A stretch of DNA of 64,000 bases from Frigoribacterium sp. PvP032 (lineage in GTDB: Bacteria > Actinomycetota > Actinomycetes > Actinomycetales > Microbacteriaceae), in the NCBI RefSeq assembly GCF_017833035.1, contig NZ_JAFIBM010000001.1:3059762-3123761 (forward strand). The letters run 5' to 3'. This document shows, one piece after another, positions 1 to 8,149 of this stretch. The first letter of the stretch is position 1; every line of letters begins with the position of its first letter. Position numbers and translations under genes: made by a program. The notes beneath the pieces are model-generated. The model saw only the letters and a program-made list of their open reading frames with translations, was not told the origin of the DNA and searched no databases.

Positions 1-396
1 GCGCACCGTCGTCTCGAGCGTGGAGGGCCAGCCGTGCTGCGGGAACACCGTCGCCGCGAGCGTCACCGCGTGCGGCTGCACGTCGACCGCCCGGTACGCC
101 GTCCAGCGGAGCAGACCGTGGCTCGCGTTGCCCTTGGCCGGCTCGGTGAGGTCGAGCTGCAGCTCGCGGCCGTCGAGGGTCCAGCGGCCGCCGTCGACGC
201 GGTTCGGCCAGGGGAACAACGTGATGCCGCACGCCGACGGCGGCGTCTCGTGCTCGGCGAACGTCTCGGTGAGCGCCTCGCCGTCGACGGCGAGCGCGCG
301 CAGCCCGGCGGCGACCTCGGTCACCGTCGCGGTGACGACGCGACCGTCCGCCTCGAGCCGCAGCTCGTGCTGGTGTCCGGAGGGTGGAGTCGGCAT
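1..396 (-). CDS. galM: Aldose 1-epimerase (mutarotase), N-terminal part
   Basis: Partial gene: the first 132 codons are present and the rest lies beyond the left edge. The family (about 300 residues) interconverts alpha and beta anomers of galactose and glucose. Visible family motifs are the FPWPNRV segment near residues 61-67 and NASHG near 90-94, which holds the first conserved substrate-binding His. The ATG at 396 is the only good start. It reads in the same direction as the DeoR-type regulator upstream and lies beside galT-galK, so a role in galactose use through the Leloir pathway is likely. Substrate preference within the mutarotase superfamily cannot be told from this fragment. Confidence 0.85.
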   Translation of the reverse strand, partial: MPTPPSGHQHELRLEADGRVVTATVTEVAAGLRALAVDGEALTETFAEHETPPSACGITLFPWPNRVDGGRWTLDGRELQLDLTEPAKGNASHGLLRWTAYRAVDVQPHAVTLAATVFPQHGWPSTLETTVR

Positions 397-463
397 GGTC
401 GTCCCTTCGTCGTGAACGTCGCGACCGGCATGAGCGTCGTCGCAGGAGGTGCGGGTGCGGACT

Positions 464-507
464 GCAGGAGGCACGGCCGTGCCGGTGGCCGGCACCGCGC
501 CTCCTGC
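464..507. terminator. Hairpin built from an inverted AGGAGGC pair after the DeoR-type gene
   Basis: GCAGGAGGC at 464-472 is the perfect inverted complement of GCCTCCTGC at 499-507, with a further GC-rich inner stem (CACGGCCGTG/CCGGCACCG area). It starts two bases after the regulator's stop codon on the minus strand, so it may be a terminator or attenuator before galM. There is no U-tract. It is one of several hairpins here made from two opposed copies of the over-represented word AGGAGGCG. Confidence 0.5.
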
Positions 508-508
508 G

Positions 509-1396
509 TCAGCCTGCCAGGTCGTCGTCGGCCCCGTCCGGGTCGGCTGCGGCACCCGTGTCCGGACCGATGGCCGGCCCGCCCTCGGGCTCGGCGGGCA
601 GCTCGGCCTCGACGACCTCGAGCCCGGCTCGTCGAAGGGCATCGACCTGTCCGGCGTCGGCGTCCGCGGTGATCAGCGCCTCGAACCGGTCGAGCGGGCC
701 GATCACGCCGAGGTGCGCCTCGCCGAGCTTGCTGCCGTCGGCCACGATGTACGAGCGCCGCGCGGTGGTGGTCATCAGGCGCTTGAGATCGGTCTCTGGC
801 AGGTTGACGTTGGTCGCGCCGTGCTCGGCGTGCACGCCGGTGCAGCCGATGAACGCGAGGTCGGCGGTGATCGAGCTGAACACGCTGGTCGCGAGCGGGT
901 TGACGAGGGAGTGCTGCAGCGGGCGGAGCGTGCCGCCCGAGACGATCACCGTGAAGCGCGGCACCGCCTGCTCGAGGGCGAGCGCGATCGTCAGCCCGTT
1001 CGTCACGACGACGACCCCCTCGAGGTCGTGCCGGTCGAGCAGCGCCAGCGCGATCTGCGTCGTGGTCGTGCCGACGTCGATCACGACGCAGTCGCCCGAG
1101 CGCACGAGCGCGGCGGCTCGGTCGCCGATCGCCTTCTTGGCGTCGGTGCCGACCGCGCTCTCCTCCTCGAAGGGGCGCTCGACCGGGCGCTCGACGGAGA
1201 GGGCGCCGCCGTGCACCCGCGACAGCAGGCCCTCGGCGGCGAGGCTCTCGAGGTCGGTGCGGATCGTCACCTCGGAGAGGCGGAACTCACGCGCCAGCTC
1301 GGCGGTCGAGACGAACCCGCGGCGGCCCACGATGTCCGCGATGCGGTCGCGACGACGCTCGCCGGGCAGCGGGGCGTCGACGGGGTTGCGGGTCAC
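509..1396 (-). CDS. DeoR/GlpR-family transcriptional regulator of the galactose genes
   Basis: 295 residues from the chosen GTG. An N-terminal winged helix (about residues 16-68, with FVSTAELAREF and SEVTIRTDLESL) has the DeoR-family signature. The following sugar-phosphate-binding domain shows the GTTT motif in VIDVGTTTTQ and VVTNG. The last 25 residues are an acidic, low-complexity tail. TTG at 1438 and GTG at 1420 are in frame, but starting there would place the promoter-proximal direct repeats (1413-1428) inside the gene; GTG 1396 gives the usual spacing before the helix-turn-helix. It diverges from galT and precedes galM, so it probably represses galactose genes, responding to a sugar phosphate. 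Effector and mode are inferred. Confidence 0.85.
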   Translation of the reverse strand: MTRNPVDAPLPGERRRDRIADIVGRRGFVSTAELAREFRLSEVTIRTDLESLAAEGLLSRVHGGALSVERPVERPFEEESAVGTDAKKAIGDRAAALVRSGDCVVIDVGTTTTQIALALLDRHDLEGVVVVTNGLTIALALEQAVPRFTVIVSGGTLRPLQHSLVNPLATSVFSSITADLAFIGCTGVHAEHGATNVNLPETDLKRLMTTTARRSYIVADGSKLGEAHLGVIGPLDRFEALITADADAGQVDALRRAGLEVVEAELPAEPEGGPAIGPDTGAAADPDGADDDLAG

Positions 1397-1412
1397 CCCC
1401 TGATCTTCGTAT

Positions 1413-1428
1413 GCTTTCACCTGCTTTC
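1413..1428. promoter_or_regulatory. Direct-repeat operator for the DeoR-type regulator
   Basis: GCTTTC occurs at 1413-1418 and again at 1423-1428, exactly 10 bp apart, so both copies lie on the same DNA face. DeoR/GlpR proteins often bind such TTTC/GAAA direct repeats. The site overlaps a possible forward promoter (-35-like TTGCGG 1386-1391, -10-like TATGCT 1410-1415) reading towards galT and lies just upstream of the regulator start, fitting control of both directions. Assignment is by position and pattern only. Confidence 0.5.
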
Positions 1429-1453
1429 GCAAGCGCAAGTCGCGGGGGCGTCC

Positions 1454-1550
1454 GCAGGTCCCACCCCCGCCCCGCAGGTCCCACCCCGCCCCGCAGGTCC
1501 CACCCCCGCCCCGCAGGTCCCACCCCGCCCCGCAGGTCCCACCCCGCCCC
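1454..1550. repeat. Five tandem copies of a 19/20-bp unit in the galT leader
   Basis: The unit GCAGGTCCCACCCCGCCCC is repeated five times with lengths 20, 19, 20, 19 and 19; the longer units carry one extra C. The array fills the space between the probable galT promoter and its ribosome binding site (AGGAGG, 1554-1559). No spacers separate the units, so it is not a CRISPR. Copy number could change by slippage and alter the 5' leader. Confidence 0.9.
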
Positions 1551-1563
1551 TCTAGGAGGCACC

Positions 1564-2664
1564 ATGGCGTCCATCGCCATCCGCCCGACGACCCTGGCCG
1601 ACGGGCGCGAGCTCATCTACTTCGACGACGCGGACACGACCCTCGGCGCCGAGCGCCGCGCCGATGCCCGCGTGCTCGACCCGCGCCCCGAGACCGCCTC
1701 GATGCGGCAAGATCCGCTCACCGGCGAGTGGGTCTCGATCGCCGCCTCCCGTCAGAACCGCGTGTTCCTGCCGCCGGCCGAGCTCGATCCCCTGGCCCCC
1801 GCCTCCTCGACGAACCCCTCCGAGATCCCCGACCTGTACGACGTGGCCGTCTTCGAGAACCGCTCCCCGTCGTTCGGCCCGACCCTCGACGGGCCCGACG
1901 CCCCCGCGGGCCTCGCCGACCTGGCCGAGGTCGGCCTCGGGCGCACCCGCCGCAGCGTCGGCCGATGCGAGGTCGTCTGCTTCAGCCCCGAGACCCACGG
2001 CTCGTTCGCGGGGCTCAGCGACTCCCGTGCGCGCACCGTCGTCGAGGCGTGGGCGCACCGCACCGAGGCCCTCTCGGCCCTGCCCGGCGTCGAGCAGGTG
2101 TTCCCGTTCGAGAACCGCGGCCAGGCCATCGGCGTGACCCTGCACCACCCGCACGGGCAGATCTACGCCTACCCCTACGTCACGCCGCGCACCTCGGCGC
2201 TGCTGCGGAGCATCGAGGCGTACGGCCCCGACCTCTTCGCCGACCTGCTCGAGAGCGAGCGCAGCGGCCCGCGCGTCGTCCTCGCCGGCGAGCACTTCAC
2301 GGCCTTCGTGCCGTTCGCCGCACGCTGGCCCATCGAGATCCACCTGCTCCCCCACCGCCACGTGCCTGACTTCGCGGGCCTGACCAGCGACGAGCGCGAC
2401 GAGCTCGCGGTCATGTACAAGCGCCTCCTCACGGGCCTCGACGCCCTCTACGGCGACGAGACGCCCTACATCGGCGCCTGGCACCAAGCCCCCGTCAACG
2501 TCGGACGAGACACCGTCCGCCTGATGCTGCAGATCACCTCGCCGCGACGTGCCGAGACGAAGCTGAAGTTCCTGGCAGGCTCCGAGGCCGCGATGGGAGC
2601 CTGGGTGGGCGACCTCGTGCCCGAGGTCCAGGCCGACCGACTGAGAGAGGCGATGACGCGCTGA
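1564..2664 (+). CDS. galT: Galactose-1-phosphate uridylyltransferase
   Basis: 366 residues, normal for the family. Transfers UMP from UDP-glucose to galactose-1-phosphate in the Leloir pathway. The active-site motif HPHGQ is at residues 195-199, with His197 as the nucleophile that carries the uridylyl group. A second His cluster (LLPHRH, near residue 304) fits the C-terminal metal-binding half of the fold. The ATG at 1564 follows a strong AGGAGG 4 bases upstream; the frame is open further upstream through the tandem repeats, but that part has no family similarity. The stop overlaps the galK start (TGATG), so the two are translationally coupled. Confidence 0.96.
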   Translation: MASIAIRPTTLADGRELIYFDDADTTLGAERRADARVLDPRPETASMRQDPLTGEWVSIAASRQNRVFLPPAELDPLAPASSTNPSEIPDLYDVAVFENRSPSFGPTLDGPDAPAGLADLAEVGLGRTRRSVGRCEVVCFSPETHGSFAGLSDSRARTVVEAWAHRTEALSALPGVEQVFPFENRGQAIGVTLHHPHGQIYAYPYVTPRTSALLRSIEAYGPDLFADLLESERSGPRVVLAGEHFTAFVPFAARWPIEIHLLPHRHVPDFAGLTSDERDELAVMYKRLLTGLDALYGDETPYIGAWHQAPVNVGRDTVRLMLQITSPRRAETKLKFLAGSEAAMGAWVGDLVPEVQADRLREAMTR

Positions 2665-3932
2665 TGAGCACCCCCACCCCCGACGCCGCAGGAGGCGCGG
2701 GTCGCGCCGCCGACACCGGCTCCGCCTCCGAGACCGCCGGTCCGGCCCGAGACTTCGGCTCGGTCTTCGACACCCCCGTCGCTGGTCGGTGGTCAGCGCC
2801 GGGACGGGCGAACCTGATCGGCGAGCACACCGACTACAACGACGGCTTCGTGCTGCCCTTCGCGATCGACCGCCGCACGGTCGTGACCGTGGGCGTCCGT
2901 GACGACCGCCTCCTGCGCGTCGCCAGCACCTTCGACGAGGGAGTCCACGAGATCTCGCTCGACGAGCTCGACCCTGCCCGCATGGACGGCTGGTCGGCCT
3001 ACGTCTTCGGCATCGCCTGGGCACTGTCGGTGGCTCCGTCACGTGCCGCGTCGCCGTCGTTCGCGGCGGCCGGCGGCGACCTGTCGACCATCGACCTCTC
3101 GGCGGTGCCGGGGCTCGACCTCTTCGTCACCTCCGACGTGCCGGTCGGCGCGGGGCTGTCGTCGTCCGCCGCGCTCGAGTGCTCGGTCGCCGTCGCGATG
3201 ACCGAGCTCTGGGGCCTCGACATCAACCGCGCAGCCCTCGCCGCCGTCGGCCAGCTGTCCGAGAACGAGGCCGTGGGCGCGCCCACGGGCATCATGGACC
3301 AGTCCGCGTCACTCCTCGGCCAGGCCGACTCGGCCGTGTTCCTCGACTGTCGCAGCCTCGACGCCGACGTCGTCGACCTGGGCTTCGACGCGGCCGGCCT
3401 CGAGATCCTCGTCGTCGACACGCACGTCGAGCACGCCCACGCGACGGGCGGCTACGTCGACCGCCGCACCTCGTGCGAGCGCGGCGCCGAGGCGCTCGGC
3501 GTCAGCTCGCTGCGCGACCTCGACGTCGACGACCTGACCCGCGCCTCCGACGTGCTCGACGACGAGACCTTCCGGCGCGTGCGCCACGTGGTCACCGAGA
3601 ACCAGCGCGTGCTCGACACCGTGCGCACCCTCCGCACCGAGGGCGCCGTCGGCATCGGCGCGCTGCTCGACGCCTCGCACGTGTCGATGCGCGACGACTT
3701 CGAGATCTCGGTGCCCGAGCTCGACCTCGCCGTCTCGACCGCGCAGGCGGCCGGTGCCGTCGGCGCGCGCATGACCGGGGGCGGCTTCGGCGGCTCGGCG
3801 ATCGCGCTCGTCCGATCGGCCGACCGCGACACCGTCGCGGCCGCCGTCACCGCGGCATTCGCCGAGGCCGGCTTCACGGCTCCGACCGTGTTCACGGTGC
3901 ACCCCGCAGAGGGCGCGCGCCGCGACGCGTAG
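2664..3932 (+). CDS. galK: Galactokinase
   Basis: 422 residues; phosphorylates galactose at C1 with ATP, the entry step of the Leloir pathway. All three GHMP-kinase signatures are seen: GRANLIGEHTDY (about 47-58), PVGAGLSSSAALE (160-172) and MTGGGFGGSAIAL (about 371-383). The first 35 residues are an Ala/Ser-rich extension not needed by the fold; within it lies a copy of AGGAGGCG using the codons GCA GGA GGC, rarer choices at this base composition. The start overlaps the galT stop by one base. Confidence 0.96.
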   Translation: MSTPTPDAAGGAGRAADTGSASETAGPARDFGSVFDTPVAGRWSAPGRANLIGEHTDYNDGFVLPFAIDRRTVVTVGVRDDRLLRVASTFDEGVHEISLDELDPARMDGWSAYVFGIAWALSVAPSRAASPSFAAAGGDLSTIDLSAVPGLDLFVTSDVPVGAGLSSSAALECSVAVAMTELWGLDINRAALAAVGQLSENEAVGAPTGIMDQSASLLGQADSAVFLDCRSLDADVVDLGFDAAGLEILVVDTHVEHAHATGGYVDRRTSCERGAEALGVSSLRDLDVDDLTRASDVLDDETFRRVRHVVTENQRVLDTVRTLRTEGAVGIGALLDASHVSMRDDFEISVPELDLAVSTAQAAGAVGARMTGGGFGGSAIALVRSADRDTVAAAVTAAFAEAGFTAPTVFTVHPAEGARRDA

Positions 3933-3954
3933 CGCGACCCGCACGCTCGACCTG

Positions 3955-3980
3955 GCCCGCTCGTCCCCTCTGGGGCGGGC
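3955..3980 (+). terminator. Possible galK terminator hairpin
   Basis: GCCCGC (3955-3960) pairs with GCGGGC (3975-3980), with an inner CCCC/GGGG pairing and a short bulge. It lies 22 bases after the galK stop. There is no U-run, which is common in high-GC actinobacteria. Confidence 0.4.
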
Positions 3981-4225
3981 GGGTTCGTCGTGCGCGGAGC
4001 CAGCCCGACCTGCGCACCTGTGTCAGCATCACGCCCGGCGGGCGGGTTCGTCGCGGGCGGTCGACAGCGACAGCCCGGCGGCGACGAACTCGCCCGGGTC
4101 GCGCGAGCGCAAGCGCGACCTACGCGACAAGGGACGAAGTGCGGCCGGTCCCGAGCGCACGTCGACCCTTCTCAGGCACTTCCCGTGCGCTGCGGACCGC
4201 GAGAGCCACGCGCCGCCGCCGCCGG

Positions 4226-4315
4226 GACCGCGACCGCGACCGCGACCGCGAAACACCCTTGGAGGGACAGAACACTGCCGGGCCCGGGCGCGTTTCGTCC
4301 CTTGGAGCGTGTTTC
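4226..4315. repeat. Hexamer run followed by an imperfect inverted repeat
   Basis: GACCGC is repeated four times (4226-4249). Next come arms GAAACACCCTTGGAGGGAC (4250-4268) and, inverted, 4297-4315, joined by a GC-rich loop. It lies about 35 bases from the end of folD, so it could terminate transcription from both sides. Confidence 0.6.
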
Positions 4316-4349
4316 GCGGCGGGCGCCGGGCGCCGGGGTGCAACGCAGC

Positions 4350-5348
4350 TCAGGCGACGCGCTCGGCGGCCTCCACCACGTTGGCGAGCAGCATCGCGCG
4401 CGTCATGGGGCCGACTCCCCCGGGCACCGGCGACAGCGCCCCCGCGACCATGGCCACGTCAGGGTCGACGTCGCCGCGCAGCTTGTACTTGCCGGTCTCC
4501 TCGTTCAGGACGCGGGTGATGCCCACGTCGATCACGGTCGCTCCGGGCTGCACCCAGTCCGGCTTCACCAGGCCGGCCACCCCCGCGGCGGCCACGACGA
4601 TGTCGGCCCTGCGCACCTCCGCGGCGACGTCGGCCGTGCGCGAGTGCGTCAGCGTGGCCGTCGCCTCCAGCCGCGTCAGCAGCAGCCCGAGGGGGCGTCC
4701 GACTGTCAGCCCCTGGCCGACGATCGTCACGTGCGCGCCGGCGATCGGCACGTCGTAGGCCCGCAGCATCGCGACGATGCCACGCGGCGTGCAGGGCAGG
4801 GGCGTGTCGATGGACCCCTTGCCCCCGGGCACGGCGAGCACGAGCTCGCCGAGGTTGACGGGGTGCAGGCCGTCGGCGTCCTTGGCGGGGTCCATCAGCT
4901 CGAGCATGGCTGTCGGGTCGATGCCCTCGGGCAGCGGCAGCTGGATGATGAAGGCCGTCACGGCCTCGTCCGCGTTCATCGTCTCGATCGCGGCGCGGAT
5001 CTCGGCCTCGGAGGCCGTGTCGGGCAGGTCGATGCGGATCGACTCGATCCCCACCTCCGCGCAGTCGCGGTGCTTGCCCGCGACGTACGACAGCGAGCCG
5101 GGGTTCGCCCCGACGAGGATCGTTCCGAGCCCCGGCGCCGTGCCGCGCGCCTTGAGGGCGTCGACGCGCTCGCGCAGGTCGGCCTTGACCGTCGCCGCCA
5201 GCGCGGTGCCGTCGATCTTCACGGCACTGCCCGGCCCGGCGATCAGGGGCCGTCCCTGCGCGTCGGCCTCAGGGCCGGCCGGCGACACTGCGCCGGCCGG
5301 CTCAGAGGACGAGGAGGCGCTGGTCGCGTCGACCACGCCCGCGCTCAC
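4350..5348 (-). CDS. folD: Bifunctional methylenetetrahydrofolate dehydrogenase/cyclohydrolase
   Basis: Interconverts 5,10-methylene-, methenyl- and 10-formyl-tetrahydrofolate. Family features are [14 protein letters not shown] (substrate site with the catalytic Lys of YxxxK), [23 protein letters not shown] and the C-terminal [15 protein letters not shown]. The GTG at 5348 overlaps the glyA stop (GTGA) and gives 332 residues, with about 45 extra Ser/Ala/Gly-rich N-terminal residues. An internal GTG at 5222 would give the usual length of about 290 and may be the real start; neither has a clear ribosome binding site. Second gene of the glyA operon, so under the ZTP riboswitch. Confidence 0.93.
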   Translation of the reverse strand: MSAGVVDATSASSSSEPAGAVSPAGPEADAQGRPLIAGPGSAVKIDGTALAATVKADLRERVDALKARGTAPGLGTILVGANPGSLSYVAGKHRDCAEVGIESIRIDLPDTASEAEIRAAIETMNADEAVTAFIIQLPLPEGIDPTAMLELMDPAKDADGLHPVNLGELVLAVPGGKGSIDTPLPCTPRGIVAMLRAYDVPIAGAHVTIVGQGLTVGRPLGLLLTRLEATATLTHSRTADVAAEVRRADIVVAAAGVAGLVKPDWVQPGATVIDVGITRVLNEETGKYKLRGDVDPDVAMVAGALSPVPGGVGPMTRAMLLANVVEAAERVA

Positions 5349-6664
5349 GCGTAGAGCGGGAACGCGTCGGTCAGCGCCTTGACCCGCGCGGCCAGCGCTG
5401 CGATGTCGGGCTCGGGCATCAGCGTCGCGGCGATGATGTCGGCGACCTCGGCGAACTCGGCGTCGGCGAAACCGCGGGTCGCGAGGGCGGACGTGCCGAT
5501 GCGGACCCCGGAGGTGACCATCGGCGGGCGAGGATCCCACGGGACCGAGTTGCGGTTCACGGTGATGCCGACCTCGTGCAGGAGGTTCTCTGCCTGCTTG
5601 CCGTCGACCTCGCTGGCGCGCAGGTCGACGAGCACGAGGTGCACGTCGGTGCCCCCGGTGAGCACGTCGACGCCTGCCGCCTCGGCATCGGCCTGCATGA
5701 GGCGGGCGGCGAGGGCCTGGGCGCCGCGGATGGTGCGCTCCTGGCGGTCCTTGAACTCGGGCTCGGCCGCGAGCTTGAACGCGGTCGCCTTGGCGGCGAT
5801 GACGTGCATCAGCGGGCCGCCCTGCTGCCCGGGGAACACCGCCGAGTTGAGCTTCTTGAAGAGCGGCTCGTGGTTCGAGAGGATCACGCCCGACCGAGGG
5901 CCGGCGAGGGTCTTGTGCACGGTCGACGAGACGACGTGCGCGTGCGGCACGGGCGACGGGTGCAGGCCGGCGGCGACGAGCCCGGCGAAGTGCGCCATGT
6001 CGACCCAGAGGTACGCGCCGACCTCGTCCGCGATGGCGCGGAAGGCCTCGAAGTCGAGCTGGCGGGGGTAGGCCGACCAGCCGGCGATGATCACCTTGGG
6101 CTTGTGCTCGATGGCCTGGCGGCGCACGACGTCCATGTCGATCAGGTACGTCTCGGGGTCGACCTCGTAGGCGACGGCCTTGTACATCTTGCCGCTGAAG
6201 TTGAGCTTCATGCCGTGGGTCAGGTGACCGCCGTGCGACAGCTCGAGGCCGAGGATGGTGTCGCCGATGTCGGCGAGCGCCGCCAGCACGGCGGCGTTGG
6301 CCTGGGCGCCCGAGTGGGGCTGCACGTTGGCGAAGTCGGCGCCGAAGAGCGACTTGGCACGCTCGATGGCGAGGTTCTCGGCGACGTCGACGAACTCGCA
6401 GCCGCCGTAGTAGCGGCGACCCGGGTAGCCCTCGGCGTACTTGTTGGTGAGCACGGAACCCTGCGACTCGAGCACGGCACGCGGCACGAAGTTCTCGGAC
6501 GCGATCATCTCGAGGTAGTCGCGCTGACGTCCGAGCTCCTGCTCGAGGACGGCCGCGATCTCGGGGTCGACCTCGCTCAGCGGGGCGTTGAAGGTCGAGG
6601 GCAGCTTCTGGCCGGCGGAGCTGGCCTCGGCGGCGCTGGCGGTGGACTCTGACTGGATCGTCAT
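5345..6664 (-). CDS. glyA: Serine hydroxymethyltransferase
   Basis: 439 residues; PLP enzyme converting serine and tetrahydrofolate to glycine and methylene-tetrahydrofolate. The PLP lysine is Lys251 in [14 protein letters not shown]; other marks are the EMIASENF start of the fold (52-59), [13 protein letters not shown] (76-88) and [13 protein letters not shown]. The ATG at 6664 is preceded by a weak AGAGAGA. Its leader carries the ZTP riboswitch, and its product feeds FolD next door. About 25 N-terminal residues are an Ala/Ser extension. Confidence 0.97.
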   Translation of the reverse strand: MTIQSESTASAAEASSAGQKLPSTFNAPLSEVDPEIAAVLEQELGRQRDYLEMIASENFVPRAVLESQGSVLTNKYAEGYPGRRYYGGCEFVDVAENLAIERAKSLFGADFANVQPHSGAQANAAVLAALADIGDTILGLELSHGGHLTHGMKLNFSGKMYKAVAYEVDPETYLIDMDVVRRQAIEHKPKVIIAGWSAYPRQLDFEAFRAIADEVGAYLWVDMAHFAGLVAAGLHPSPVPHAHVVSSTVHKTLAGPRSGVILSNHEPLFKKLNSAVFPGQQGGPLMHVIAAKATAFKLAAEPEFKDRQERTIRGAQALAARLMQADAEAAGVDVLTGGTDVHLVLVDLRASEVDGKQAENLLHEVGITVNRNSVPWDPRPPMVTSGVRIGTSALATRGFADAEFAEVADIIAATLMPEPDIAALAARVKALTDAFPLYA

Positions 6665-6732
6665 GGCGGGTCTCTCTCTACACGGTCACGGGACGAGGGC
6701 GGCACGAGGTGCCGGTTCTTCAGGTGGTGAGG

Positions 6733-6812
6733 TGGCCCAGGCGTACGGCCACGTACCGTGTGTGCGTCGCTCCCCGATGGTGACCATCTGAACGCCAGTC
6801 GCGACGGGTCGA
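6733..6812 (-). ncRNA. ZTP (pfl) riboswitch upstream of glyA-folD
   Basis: Read on the minus strand, the leader contains the two conserved blocks of the pfl/ZTP aptamer: GTCGCGACTGGCG at its 5' end (6793-6805) and, further on, CGGGGAGC followed by the 3' block CCGTACGCCTGGGCCA (near 6733-6748). The order, spacing and G-rich core match the known consensus, and glyA/folD are classic genes of this class. It senses the purine intermediate ZMP/ZTP, which builds up when 10-formyl-folate is short, and is expected to raise expression. A small stem CGGCAC/GTGCCG (6700-6714) lies between aptamer and start codon; no U-tract is seen, so control may be translational. Confidence 0.88.
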
Positions 6813-6817
6813 TCATA
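6812..6817 (-). promoter_or_regulatory. -10 element of the glyA promoter
   Basis: TATGAT on the minus strand lies 7 bases before the start of the conserved aptamer core, so transcription would begin at about 6805-6806, right at the riboswitch. No convincing -35 is visible. Confidence 0.5.
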
Positions 6818-6915
6818 ACTCGGGCGGCTGGGCGGATGCGAGACTGGGACGCGCCTGCAGGCGCCGGCAGACCAGACGGTTCGTTCTGTCGGGCGAGCCG
6901 TGGCACGCTGGTGGG

Positions 6916-7218
6916 GTGACGCAGACCCTCGACGACACGCTCACCGGGACCGAGACCGGTGAGCGCCTCCTCGTCGCGCCCGACGTCCCCTGGGTCGTGC
7001 TCGTCTGGGACGACCCCGTCAACCTGATGTCGTACGTGAGCTGGGTGTTCCGCAGCTACTTCGGCTATGCGGCCGCCGAGTCCGAGCGCCTCATGATGCA
7101 GGTGCACACGACCGGCCGAGCCGTCGTGGCCACCGGGCCCCGCGAGGCGATGGAGCGGCACGTCGAGGCGCTGCACGACTTCGGCCTCTGGGCGACCGTC
7201 GCGAAGGCCGACGAGTGA
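6916..7218 (+). CDS. clpS: ATP-dependent Clp protease adaptor ClpS
   Basis: 100 residues, the usual length. ClpS binds N-degron substrates and hands them to ClpA/ClpC. The typical core is present: VPWVVLVWDDPVNLMSYV (25-42), the short helix SWVFRSYFGY, and LMMQVHTTGRAVV with the conserved H-x-x-G region, then MERHVEALHDFGLWATV. Start is GTG 6916. The stop overlaps the next start (GTGA), making an operon with a DUF2017 gene, a pairing common in actinobacteria. Confidence 0.95.
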   Translation: MTQTLDDTLTGTETGERLLVAPDVPWVVLVWDDPVNLMSYVSWVFRSYFGYAAAESERLMMQVHTTGRAVVATGPREAMERHVEALHDFGLWATVAKADE

Positions 7219-7676
7219 TCCCGTTCCGGCGCCGCGGCGACGACCTGCTGCTCGACCTGCCCGAGCACGAGGCGAGGCTGCTCGGCGACCTCGTCGCCCA
7301 GCTCGTGACCGTGCTCGAGAGCGGCGACGCCGACGACCCGGCCGTGGCGCGCCTCCTTCCCTCCGCCTACCCCGACGACGAGGAGGCGGCGGCCGAGTTC
7401 CGCAGGTTCACCGCCGACGACCTCACCGCCCGCAAGCTGGCCAACGCGCGACGGGTGCTCGACGACGTCGCAGCGCCGACCGCCGAGCGGCTCGACGTCG
7501 CCGGGCAGCAGTCGTGGCTGCGGACGCTGACCGACCTGCGGCTCGTGCTCGGCAGCCGCCTCGGCGTCACGGCAGACGGCCCGTCACCGAGCGACGACCC
7601 GCACGTGGTCGTCATGCACGACGTGTTCGACTGGCTCGGCTACCTGCAGGAGAGCCTGGTGCAGACGCTGGGCTGA
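7215..7676 (+). CDS. DUF2017 family protein
   Basis: 153 residues, mainly helical and acidic. It starts with the family-like IPFRRRGDDLLLDLPEHEARLL and ends with VMHDVFDWLGYLQESLVQTL. The GTG start overlaps the clpS stop, so it is translationally coupled; the clpS-DUF2017 order is conserved in many actinobacteria, pointing to a link with Clp proteolysis. The molecular function of the family is not known to me and nothing catalytic is visible. Confidence 0.85.
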   Translation: MIPFRRRGDDLLLDLPEHEARLLGDLVAQLVTVLESGDADDPAVARLLPSAYPDDEEAAAEFRRFTADDLTARKLANARRVLDDVAAPTAERLDVAGQQSWLRTLTDLRLVLGSRLGVTADGPSPSDDPHVVVMHDVFDWLGYLQESLVQTLG

Positions 7677-7739
7677 GCCCTTCGCGGAGGGTGGTGCGAG
7701 ACCCGATCCGCCCTGGGCTGCGACCGGTCCTGTGAGCGG

Positions 7740-7925
7740 CTAGCGCCCCTCCTTCGGGAACACCACCCAGAGCACGAGGTACAGCAGCACCTGCGGGCCG
7801 GGCAGCAGCAGCGACAGCACGAACAGCAGCCGCAACAGGAACGGGCTGAGGCCGAAGCGGTTCGCGAGTGCGGCGCAGACTCCGGCGATCACCTTGCCGC
7901 GGCGGGGACGAGTGAGGGTAGCCAT
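7740..7925 (-). CDS. PspC domain membrane protein
   Basis: 61 residues, a single PspC domain: the RGKVIAGVCAALANRFGLSPFLLRLLFVLSLL core, then a hydrophobic segment (about 31-57) ending in the family-like VLWVVFPKE. In larger systems PspC senses envelope stress and contacts LiaR/PspA-type factors; in this stand-alone form the role is unclear. ATG 7925 was chosen because a longer frame upstream runs through a palindromic repeat and has no family similarity. Confidence 0.85.
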   Translation of the reverse strand: MATLTRPRRGKVIAGVCAALANRFGLSPFLLRLLFVLSLLLPGPQVLLYLVLWVVFPKEGR

Positions 7926-7980
7926 GGCCCCACCCTGCCAGCCCGGGCTCGCCGCGGGCTGGGCTCGCCGCGGGCCTCCG

Positions 7981-8052
7981 TCGAGGGCGGGTGTTCCGGG
8001 CTGAGGGCGGGTCGCTGGCTGCCCGCCCTCGAGCCGGAACACCCGCCCTCGA
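7981..8052. repeat. Nested palindromic element, family 1 copy A
   Basis: Perfect 19-base outer arms (7981-7999 and 8034-8052, beginning TCGAGGGCGGGTGTTCCGG) enclose a second 9-bp stem (8003-8011 with 8022-8030). The core word CGAGGGCGGGT appears four times, twice in each direction. It lies between the divergent pspC and the next membrane-protein gene. Related copies are at 9029 and 56235. Confidence 0.9.
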
Positions 8053-8149
8053 CGAACGAGGAGGTGCGGCACACGAGCGCAGGAGGAGCACCACTGCCAG
8101 GATCGAGGCGCCGAGGACGTCACCCGCGGCGGACGACTAGGGGGAATTC

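Larger units (their letters stand above)
3933..4349. other. 417-bp gap between the convergent galK and folD genes
   Basis: No convincing gene. It holds a hairpin directly after galK (3955-3980), two copies of GCGGGCGGGTTCGTCG-like sequence (near 3973 and 4037), four tandem GACCGC hexamers (4226-4249) and an imperfect inverted repeat with 19-base arms (4250-4268 and 4297-4315, 15 of 19 positions matching). These fit a two-way termination zone grown by short repeats. Confidence 0.6.

Noticed and set aside
1454-1550. Possible CRISPR array in the galT leader
   Set aside because: Units follow each other directly with no spacers, and no cas genes are present.
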